Below, piece after piece: positions 38,401 to 45,127 of a DNA stretch of 59,929 nucleotides; the first letter of the stretch is position 1; each line of letters begins with the position of its first letter. Both the position numbers and the translations under genes were made by a program. The notes beneath the pieces are model-generated. The model was not told where the DNA came from. It was given only the letters and a program-made list of their open reading frames with translations, and searched no databases. Source of the DNA: Micrococcales bacterium (GTDB taxonomy: Bacteria > Actinomycetota > Actinomycetes > Actinomycetales > Microbacteriaceae); contig JACRGJ010000092.1 in the NCBI GenBank assembly GCA_016212425.1, forward strand, positions 1 to 59,929, given 5' to 3'.

Positions 38401-38930
38401 AACACCGCACTGCCAAGACCATGGCACAGGACGCCGAACGGCAGCTGACGACAGCATGGGGTGCGCCGCCCCGATGGGGCGAGAGCAGTGCATCCTGGAT
38501 CGAACGCGTCACCCGTCCCCGGATCGACGCTGACCCGCGCGTGATCGAAGCCGAGCAACAGCATGCGGAAACTGCGCAGGCATTCCATGCCGTGTTGGAA
38601 CCGAACCCGTGGCCGAGCATCGGCGTTTACGCGCGCATCTTCGGAGAAGACGCCGTGCGGAAAAACCCCGGTGCCTATGTCAACGCCCGGTCAGCACGTC
38701 AGGTCGAAGAAGCAACCCGCGCCGCCCAGCAGGCCCGCGCTGAAGCCGAGGCCCTACGAGCGCTCACTCCGGTCGAAGCAGTTCGCCGCATCGTGCAGAC
38801 CCGTGCTGCCGAGCAGGCACAGCGCGAGGCAGCAGACCGTGCCCTGAACGAGCGCCAACGACAGCTCGATTCTCGATCGCATACACACGACAGAGGTCCG
38901 AGCCGCGAGGGGCCATCCTTGGCTCGGTGA
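35469..38930 (+). CDS. MobF-type relaxase/helicase (TrwC/TraA-like)
   Basis: A 1153-aa conjugative relaxase. The TrwC relaxase domain (about 1-330) has N-terminal Tyr candidates (Y18, Y29, Y30), 'VINTPKSLSIAAAL', and the histidine triad H169-R-H-I-H173 for metal binding. A RecD-like helicase domain follows, with Walker A 'GAAGSGKTT' near residue 467-474, 'VVDEAGMLDQ' as Walker B and 'VALVGDRAQLPAVGRGG'. The last 270 residues are a coiled-coil, Ala/Glu/Arg-rich tail. It would nick oriT and unwind the transferred strand. No coupling protein or secretion genes accompany it. Confidence 0.93.
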   Translation: MHGGVILFRGTGADALRYVEADRSRADDYYLGAEAAVAEFAALDADGTVAAELSLDPTVYAGWVDWVNPLTREPMGKPRSAGPDRKGSPRFAEMVINTPKSLSIAAALHPEVSAALEAAQQDALAEIRRWLAQHSVTRVGPLGAQEVVPIESMQVVGITHRTSRAGDPHRHIHMQIGTRILAAGKWRGLDTGALFKQQGAIRALGTAVIAASPELADVLDRHGLTLDPVTGEVAELASFNALMSKRGEQVRKNLERLEAEWEQAHPGESIGPVVASRLTAEAWAYERPAKKPTTLADEAAWVTELREAGYDPETLHHPTPRPVVGLDDLSVQEVASRASDRCAAASSAWTAHTVREHATRIMTEYGVRATGTEIRDFIDVATRLALNDCFTVLPPDAPRPEHVAHLTSVRVMQAETELRDLIAARVPKDEPASPDADELAQVAGLDAGQTAAAGAIASRDPLVIVEGAAGSGKTTMLATAIQVAKQRGRRVRVVAPTKKAADVAHQTLRVPADSVAALVYAHGYRWNTDGVWTRLAVGDADPETGHPYTGPPEAAQLRRGERIVVDEAGMLDQDSALALFTVAAEAGSTVALVGDRAQLPAVGRGGVLDMAAQIRGYTIDMAEVHRFTDPAYADLTIRLRDREEPGAIFDQLTALGLIHLHADAEALHEHIAEHRNDGEAVTVATNDEAARLNARIRDQRVHAGFVGDEVTAIGSDSLPIGRGDVIQTRKNDTGLGVANRQQWIVQHVETDGTLWAVEADSDRKREHSVRLPAAYVTDHTHLAYASTAYGVQGITLPTSHTILSDAMSGAAVYVGMTRGKDKNHLHLIAENTTEAREQFIDALERDRADRGLADATERAAEAVRGLVDDGPVKLVTSEIAALTRRVELAEARAARWQHAADALEELHTHERAERDQATEAHKATKKHVELVRAEVAEPLSAQAHAALTDWQNADTAEKTASDSVRAAGRFTKRRATAEHRTAKTMAQDAERQLTTAWGAPPRWGESSASWIERVTRPRIDADPRVIEAEQQHAETAQAFHAVLEPNPWPSIGVYARIFGEDAVRKNPGAYVNARSARQVEEATRAAQQARAEAEALRALTPVEAVRRIVQTRAAEQAQREAADRALNERQRQLDSRSHTHDRGPSREGPSLAR

Positions 38931-39004
38931 GCGCCCCGCCACAAGTTGGGGGTCAGTGTGCCAGAGGATCAAATGGTGCTCTTGACAGTTCCTCGCGGGT
39001 GGGA

Positions 39005-40975
39005 TCAGTTCGCAGTTTCCGTAGTTGCGCGAAGCTCTTCGGGTAGAAGATCCTCATACTCCGTCCGCACGTACTGGAGGCCCTCGGTGATCGAAGGATC
39101 GTGTTCTAGAGCATTGGTCATGAACTCCAGCCGACGCTTGTTCTCGTCGATCACGTCCCGCCAGCGACGAACATGGGCACGTACGAGAGGGCGTCCTTGC
39201 TCCTTCTGGGGGTCGAAGAACAGGCCGATCTCGAAGTCATCGCCCTTGATGCGTCGCCGTACGAGGTCGTCGTAGTCGGTGACGACCAGGATGAGATCCC
39301 AACTCGTCCGGTCCCCGGTGAAGGCTGCGGTGGACAGGATCGCATTCGCGTAGTCCTCGACCTGATCGAGTTCCTTGCGTGAGGCTGTGATCCCAGGTGC
39401 TTTCAACTCCACGACGAGGTGCCTGATCCGGTCATGCTCCTTGTTCTTGGCGGCAAGATGAAGATCGGTTCGTCCCGTCTTGCCGTCCCAACGGCGAACC
39501 GTCTCGATGTTCTTCGTGGGCAGCCCGTCGAGTTTGAGGTGATTGCGCAGGAGTTCTGTCAGGCTTCGCTCGGTGCTCATGAGGTGGTAGGACTCACCGA
39601 AGACCCACAGTTCGTGTTCGAGCACCTTGTGAAGGTGGTCGCGCTCGCCGACTTTCCCCGAGTCATCTGGATCGAAGAGTAGATGCTCCAGGGCGACCAG
39701 AAACTTGTGTCGGCTCGCGACGACGTTGGCAGAACGGATGATCGCGGACAGAGTGGTCTCGCTGAGCAACTTCGTGAGGGTGTCGCGGTCGGCATCGTTG
39801 AGGGCGACGACCTCATGCAGGATCGTTGTCAGCTTCCCCGGGTCGTGACGAATCGCGTCGCGAAGGAGTTCGAGCGTCAGCTGCGCTTGCTTCTTGGTCT
39901 TGGAGATGTGGGGAACGAGTGTGCCGGAGACGACATCGAACACGGCACGCTCCGCGCGCTCAGTCTCGTTCGCCGGCTCACTCTTGTACGGGTACACCCC
40001 CGTTTCCTTCCAGTGCTCCACCTGTTCGCGACGCCGTTCGCGACGGCGTGCGTTGAAATGATCGCGGACTGCCTCCCTTGCAGCCGTCCACAGTTCCCCG
40101 ACAGGGTCGGGTGCCATATCGCCGAGCCCGAGTGCAGCGAGTTCATCGATGCCGAGCTTGTCCCATGTCACGTAAGCGGAGTAGGTGAACTGGTTCTCGA
40201 AGGCAGTACCGGAGGTCTCGAACGGGAAGTGGTCTGCATCAGAACCGAAGGAGACGGCTCGATGCTTGCCTGAGCGCCATTCGATGATCCGGAGGATCGC
40301 TTCGTTCTCGCTGTTCTCTCCGAATGGGAGCGGCGATGTCGTGTCATTGACCACTTCTTGCGATGGGTCGAGCGCAGAACCGTCGTAAGCGATCGTCAGC
40401 GACTGGTCGTTGAGGAGGAGTGGCGCGAAGTGTGATCGCAGGGTCGGGAGCACGTCGTCCGCTTCGAGCGCGCTCAGTGATCGCTGTTCGTCGTTGTGCG
40501 CTGTGACGACTGTGCCGGTTGAGGCTGCGGTTGAAGGTGTGGCTTCCCAGCGGAACCGGTCGCGGTTGCTCCGGCTGCCGGTGATCGTGATCTGTTCGCG
40601 CTGCTCGATCGCGTTGTCGCTGATGCTGACCCAGCTCACGCGAGAGCCGAGTGCGAAGGCGCGCAATCGTCCCTCGCCCAGCTGGCCGTGAAGATACCTC
40701 TTTCCGTTCTTGGACTTCTCGCTCAACGACTTCCAGGAGCCCCCGATGCGGCCGAACGTCGAGGCCACCTCGTCGGAGTTGATGCCGTGGCCATCGTCTT
40801 CGACGCGCACCTGATCGATGGCATCCATCGAGCTGCGTTCCATCGTGACGACGACGTTCGTCGCCTCAGCGTCGACGGCGTTCCAGATCAGCTCGATGAT
40901 CGCGCGCACAGGGTCGCCCTCGTGAGCGAGACGTGCGACGTGATCGTCGCTGGCGGTGAGCACGAGGTCTTCCAT
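39005..40975 (-). CDS. GHKL-family ATPase fused to a PD-(D/E)XK-like nuclease domain
   Basis: A 656-aa protein divergent from the Hma-like operon. The N-terminus has a Bergerat ATP-binding fold: N box E28-L-I-W-N32-A-V-D35-A, G1 box 'VEDDGHGI' (D61, G62, G64), and G2 'LHGQLGEGRLRAF'. This resembles MutL/MORC-type ATPases more than sensor kinases, because no histidine phosphoacceptor domain exists. Near the C-terminus, D504 and 'VVELKAP' (E523, K525) followed by a 'DQVEDYAN' helix match a PD-(D/E)XK nuclease core. MutL/MORC-like ATPases are known near restriction systems. A DNA-damaging defence effector or sensor is inferred. Confidence 0.75.
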   Translation of the reverse strand: MEDLVLTASDDHVARLAHEGDPVRAIIELIWNAVDAEATNVVVTMERSSMDAIDQVRVEDDGHGINSDEVASTFGRIGGSWKSLSEKSKNGKRYLHGQLGEGRLRAFALGSRVSWVSISDNAIEQREQITITGSRSNRDRFRWEATPSTAASTGTVVTAHNDEQRSLSALEADDVLPTLRSHFAPLLLNDQSLTIAYDGSALDPSQEVVNDTTSPLPFGENSENEAILRIIEWRSGKHRAVSFGSDADHFPFETSGTAFENQFTYSAYVTWDKLGIDELAALGLGDMAPDPVGELWTAAREAVRDHFNARRRERRREQVEHWKETGVYPYKSEPANETERAERAVFDVVSGTLVPHISKTKKQAQLTLELLRDAIRHDPGKLTTILHEVVALNDADRDTLTKLLSETTLSAIIRSANVVASRHKFLVALEHLLFDPDDSGKVGERDHLHKVLEHELWVFGESYHLMSTERSLTELLRNHLKLDGLPTKNIETVRRWDGKTGRTDLHLAAKNKEHDRIRHLVVELKAPGITASRKELDQVEDYANAILSTAAFTGDRTSWDLILVVTDYDDLVRRRIKGDDFEIGLFFDPQKEQGRPLVRAHVRRWRDVIDENKRRLEFMTNALEHDPSITEGLQYVRTEYEDLLPEELRATTETAN

Positions 40976-41071
40976 GAGACAAGGTTACGGAAGAACACCG
41001 ACAGCCACCCGTCTCCACGCCACACTCAGCCGAGTTTATCCGTGTAGACCGGAGCTTCCCCGAGTAGGATC

Positions 41072-41100
41072 GGATCAACCCGTTCATATCCGGTTGATCC
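41072..41100. promoter_or_regulatory. 9-bp inverted repeat (candidate operator) between the GHKL-nuclease and the Hma-like operon
   Basis: GGATCAACC (41072-41080) and its exact inverse GGTTGATCC (41092-41100) are separated by 11 bases, giving a 20-bp centre-to-centre distance, two helical turns. The repeat ends 17 bases before the GTG of the HTH gene, within the 142-bp divergent region. It could let one regulator control both directions. Confidence 0.6.
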
Positions 41101-41117
41101 CACCCTGGAGGACTTGA

Positions 41118-41306
41118 GTGCCTGAGCCCTGGCTGTCTGCTGACGACATCGCCGCCCACCTCGGGGTCACCAAAGACACCGTCTACACCTGGATCGCGGA
41201 GAAAGCCATGCCCGCCCACAAGATCGGGCGCCTCTGGAAGTTCCAAACCAGCGAGGTCGACGAATGGGTTCGTCGCGGAGGCGCGGCGGCGGAGGGCGAC
41301 AAATGA
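41118..41306 (+). CDS. Excisionase-family (HTH_17) DNA-binding protein
   Basis: A 62-aa protein consisting of one MerR/excisionase-like winged helix: 'WLSADDIAAHLGVTKDTVYTWI' is the helix-turn-helix and 'PAHKIGRLWKFQTSEVDEWV' the wing and last helix. The GTG start is supported by GGAGG 5 bases upstream. Small proteins of this type often precede DUF499/DUF1156 defence operons. Here it is most likely a regulator of the locus, perhaps acting at the inverted repeat just upstream, rather than the element's excisionase. Confidence 0.85.
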   Translation: MPEPWLSADDIAAHLGVTKDTVYTWIAEKAMPAHKIGRLWKFQTSEVDEWVRRGGAAAEGDK

Positions 41307-41372
41307 AGTCCGGAACCTTGCGGAGTGATGTGCAGTATCGAGCGGTTGCAGCCGGTTGAAGAAGGAAGACGT

Positions 41373-44300
41373 ATGAGTGACTTGAGCCTGGTCCCCCTGC
41401 GCACGGCGTGCGTGCCTCGGGACGACGTACTCCAGGGCGGCCTGGCGGACAACCACTTCGCGGCTCAGCTCGACAAGGTCGTGCGGGACGCCGAGCACTA
41501 CCCGGTCTACGGCGACGCGGAAGCGTTCTTCGCGCACACCTATCCGACCTCTGGTTTGAAGACGCTCCTCACCAAGACCTTTGGTCGCGTCACGGGAGCG
41601 AAGGGCGTCGCTGGGGAGAACGGGGTTCTCCGTCCGACGACCTCGTTCGGCGGCGGTAAGACTCACGGCCTCACCGCCGTTTACCACCTCGCCGGTGGGG
41701 CGCGACCGGCGAACATCGCGGAGTTCATCGACCCCGCGCTCTTGCCTGATGGGCCGATTCAGGTGGCCGCGCTCGTCGGTGACGCGCTCGATCCCACGGC
41801 TGGCGTCGAGACCGAAGGGCACCGCACCTACACGCTGTGGGGCGAAATGGCCGCTCAGATCGGTGACGCTGCGTACGATGCGATGGCCGCGAACGATGCC
41901 CAGCGCACCGCCCCGGGCACCGGCACGATCAAAGCTGCTTTCGGAGGCAACCCAACCATCGTCATTGTGGACGAGATCGCCAAGTACCTGCGTGCAGTGT
42001 CGTCGTCCGGCAGCGAGGACGTGCGTCGCATGGCGCGGGCAATCCCGGTGTTCCTGGGGAATCTGTTTGAGGTCGCCTCCGACCCGACCAACAAAGTGTC
42101 CGTCATCATCACCTTGGCCTCGACGACCAACGCCTTCGGTGCCGAAACAACCGAGATCAGCGACCTGACCGGCGATGAAAAGCAACGCGCCGACACTGCG
42201 AACGCCGCCTCGGTCAAGGCTGCGGAAGAGACTGGCGACGTGCTTACCCGCGCCGTCCAGCCATCCGCCGTGATCCGTCCGGCAGACGACAACGAGATCG
42301 GCGAAATTCTCAAGAAGCGCATCTTCGAGTCGGTCGACGAAAGTGCGGCGAAGACAGCAGGAGACGCATACCGCGGCCTCTACGAGTCTCTGGGCAAGAC
42401 CGAGCAGCTGGCGGGCGGCGCGGAACACCCCGCGACCTATGGCGAGTTGGTCACGACCACCTATCCGTTCCACCCTGAGCTGGTCCGTGTACTCGACAAG
42501 CGGCTGGGCAACATCACCCAGTTCCAGCGGGCGCGCGGTGCGCTGAAACTGCTCGCAGAGGTCGTTGCGCACATCTACGACACGAATGATGACACGGCGA
42601 TCATCAACGTTGGTGACATCGACTTCGACAACGACCCGGTCCTCAACCACCTCACTGATGGAATCGGACGCGCCGAATACGCGTCGGTGGCAGAGGGCGA
42701 CTTCGCAGGCAAGCAGTCGCACGCGGCGGCGGTGGATGCCGATGTCTTCCCGGGCAAACCTGCGTACGCCACCCGCGTAGCGCGCACCGTGTTCACGCAC
42801 TCCCTGGAAATGGTGGCGACAGCAGGAGCTGGACGCAATGACTGGATCGTCGGCACGCTCCGTCCGGGTGAAGACACGGCCATCTTCGAGAAAGCGCTTA
42901 CGGAATCCGAAAAGGCCTTCTGGCACCTGTCGTTTGACGGTGGTCGGTGGCGTTTCAACATCGAGCCGAACGTCAACGCCATCATCGAGACCGAGAAGCG
43001 AAACGTCGCCAACACGGCAGTAGCAGCGATGGTGGACACCCTCATCCGCAACGCGTTCGCCAACGACGGAGGCGCGAAAGCCGTCCACTTCCCGTCTGGC
43101 CCTGCCGAGGTCCACGACGAGGCGGGGCTGAGAGTGGTCGTGCTCGACTACAACGTCGTAGCCGTCACGCAGAAGGGCACAGAACAGCCGCCCGCAGCGA
43201 TTGTCGAGATGCTTGACAAGGTCGGCTCCGTCGGCAGCCCTAGGACCTACCGCAACGCTGTGGTGTTCGCAGTCCCAGACGAGGAGCAGATCGAGGTTCT
43301 GAAGGACCGTGCACGTGCCCTGATCGCTTCCAACAACCTTGCCAGCGACACGGCGCGCCTGTCGCAGTTCAGCGACGAGGTGCGCAAGAAGGTGGAGGTT
43401 TACAACAAGGAGGCCACCCTCAACGCTCGCATCGCCGTGACGCGCTGCTACAAGCACATCTACTTCCCCTCCGGCGACAAGGCCACGGGGTACTTGCGCC
43501 ATCGTGAGCTTCCAGCTCAGGCACAGGGCGACACGAAGAACGCGACCTCGGCTGTGTTGAGCCTGCTCGAAGATGAGGACAAGATTCGCAGCAGCCCCTT
43601 CACAGCGTCTTACCTCCGCTCAAAGACCTGGCACGCCGCGAGCTCGGCGACGACCCGCTCCATCGCCGACTACTTCTGGACCGATCACACGATCCAGATC
43701 GTTCGAAACCCGAACCTGATCCGCGAAGCGATCGTCAACGGCGTGAAGAACGAGAACTGGGTCTACTACGACGCGGGCACGGGAAAGACATACACGTCGA
43801 GCACGATGGCTGGGTTCTCGCCGGAGATGAAACCCGACGCCGAAGTGATGACCGCTTCCGAAGCCCAGTCACGCGGCTTGCTCGTGCGCAAGCCAACCCA
43901 GACCGACTTGCGCGCCGTCGTCACCAACGATGACCTCACGGGGGCCGAGATTCGCTCCCGCCTCGAAGCCCAATGTGGCGGCGAGCCGACCAAGACCGAT
44001 GTCCTCGAACTGCTCGCCACAGCCGTACAAGCCAGCGACTACAAGTGGTTCGTTGTCCTCGACGCAGAACCTGCCCCCGGCGTCCGGGCATTGTCGCCAT
44101 CCGCGATCAAGGACAAAGGTCTCGACGGCCTGCGCATCCTCAGCCGGGAAGCGGCGGATGCGCAGGAGATCGAGGTGCCAACACGCACCCCGAACTCGAA
44201 GACCTTCAACGCCTCGGGCCCAGGCGGTGCGGCAATGCAGAGTCTGCTGGATCAGATTTCCGACTTCACCGTGCCGACGGTCAGCACGATGACCTTGAAG

Positions 44301-44651
44301 GTCACCGCGGACGAGGCGTCTGGTACCAGCGACATCGACCTCGCCGTAGCATCGCTCGGCATGCTGCAAAAGCAGCACATCACCGTTCGTGCAACCATCC
44401 GCGCCGAGTTTAAGGGAGTCAACGGCGGAGTCCAGTTCCAGGGCACCGCCGACCGGCAAGACTTCCAGTCCGCGTACAACCATGTGAAGAAGGCCATCAC
44501 TGGCGCGGTCAAGGTAGCGGGCGAGGTAACCCTCGTTTTCCGCTTCACCCCGGCTCTAGACATCACGGATTCCCAGTTCGGCCAAATTCATACGGTCATC
44601 AAGAACCTCGGTATGAAGAGCACCACGATGACAGCCGAGGTCACCAAGTGA
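41373..44651 (+). CDS. DUF499 domain ATPase of an Hma-like defence system
   Basis: A 1092-aa P-loop ATPase. The N-terminal half carries a Walker A 'SFGGGKTHGL' (K97, T98) and Walker B 'IVIVDEIAKYL' (D200, E201). Opening residues 'LRTACVPRDDVLQG' and the GGGKTH form of the P loop are typical of DUF499. A long C-terminal region ends in a beta-rich domain (about 960-1090). DUF499 proteins occur with DUF1156 methylases and PLD-helicases in phage defence islands. I chose the ATG at 41373 (GAAGGAAG upstream) over an in-frame ATG 16 codons earlier. Its stop overlaps the next start by 4 bases. Confidence 0.9.
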   Translation: MSDLSLVPLRTACVPRDDVLQGGLADNHFAAQLDKVVRDAEHYPVYGDAEAFFAHTYPTSGLKTLLTKTFGRVTGAKGVAGENGVLRPTTSFGGGKTHGLTAVYHLAGGARPANIAEFIDPALLPDGPIQVAALVGDALDPTAGVETEGHRTYTLWGEMAAQIGDAAYDAMAANDAQRTAPGTGTIKAAFGGNPTIVIVDEIAKYLRAVSSSGSEDVRRMARAIPVFLGNLFEVASDPTNKVSVIITLASTTNAFGAETTEISDLTGDEKQRADTANAASVKAAEETGDVLTRAVQPSAVIRPADDNEIGEILKKRIFESVDESAAKTAGDAYRGLYESLGKTEQLAGGAEHPATYGELVTTTYPFHPELVRVLDKRLGNITQFQRARGALKLLAEVVAHIYDTNDDTAIINVGDIDFDNDPVLNHLTDGIGRAEYASVAEGDFAGKQSHAAAVDADVFPGKPAYATRVARTVFTHSLEMVATAGAGRNDWIVGTLRPGEDTAIFEKALTESEKAFWHLSFDGGRWRFNIEPNVNAIIETEKRNVANTAVAAMVDTLIRNAFANDGGAKAVHFPSGPAEVHDEAGLRVVVLDYNVVAVTQKGTEQPPAAIVEMLDKVGSVGSPRTYRNAVVFAVPDEEQIEVLKDRARALIASNNLASDTARLSQFSDEVRKKVEVYNKEATLNARIAVTRCYKHIYFPSGDKATGYLRHRELPAQAQGDTKNATSAVLSLLEDEDKIRSSPFTASYLRSKTWHAASSATTRSIADYFWTDHTIQIVRNPNLIREAIVNGVKNENWVYYDAGTGKTYTSSTMAGFSPEMKPDAEVMTASEAQSRGLLVRKPTQTDLRAVVTNDDLTGAEIRSRLEAQCGGEPTKTDVLELLATAVQASDYKWFVVLDAEPAPGVRALSPSAIKDKGLDGLRILSREAADAQEIEVPTRTPNSKTFNASGPGGAAMQSLLDQISDFTVPTVSTMTLKVTADEASGTSDIDLAVASLGMLQKQHITVRATIRAEFKGVNGGVQFQGTADRQDFQSAYNHVKKAITGAVKVAGEVTLVFRFTPALDITDSQFGQIHTVIKNLGMKSTTMTAEVTK

Positions 44652-45118
44652 GTGCCGTCAAGCGCATCCGCCCCGCATCCCACCTCGCGCTAGTCGAAGG
44701 GGTGAGAGGGTTCCGCCTCGTTGTCACGCCAGGCCGAGGCGAGACCTTCGGCGTCACGCTTGAAGAAACCTACGGCGAGAACGGCGGCACGATCACCGCG
44801 CCGGTGACCACTACCACACCCGTTCAGGCGGGCCGCGTGGTCGATGCCCTCTTCGTTGCGATCCGCAAGGCCGGGCATCAACCGAGCGTCCTGGCGTTCA
44901 AGCGCAAAGCACCTATCCGTCTTGGCGAGGCTGAGGGAGTCCGTCTGGCGCTCGTCCTGCTTGCGAGCCAACCCATCGCCAAGCACGAGCGAGTCCGGGC
45001 ACTCGTCGTCGGAATCAACGCCATGAGCGTCGAAGAGACCTACTACTGGTACTCCAAGTGCATGGGACTCGACGGCAACCGCGCCCGCAAAGCACTCCGA
45101 ACCCTCCTCGCCGACTAA
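44648..45118 (+). CDS. 156-aa protein of unknown function within the Hma-like operon
   Basis: A basic, soluble 156-aa protein between the ATPase and the methylase. Features: 'VEGVRGFRLVVTPGRGE' and 'FGVTLEETYGE' as a likely beta-rich start, then a helical half ending in 'ETYYWYSKCMGLDGNRARKALRTLL'. I see no catalytic motif. The GTG overlaps the DUF499 stop (GTGA), and the methylase GTG follows 9 bases after its stop, so it is an integral operon member. It may be one of the small DUF families reported beside these systems (DUF3780- or DUF7680-type), but I cannot assign it. Confidence 0.8.
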   Translation: MSAVKRIRPASHLALVEGVRGFRLVVTPGRGETFGVTLEETYGENGGTITAPVTTTTPVQAGRVVDALFVAIRKAGHQPSVLAFKRKAPIRLGEAEGVRLALVLLASQPIAKHERVRALVVGINAMSVEETYYWYSKCMGLDGNRARKALRTLLAD

Positions 45119-45127
45119 GGACACGAC

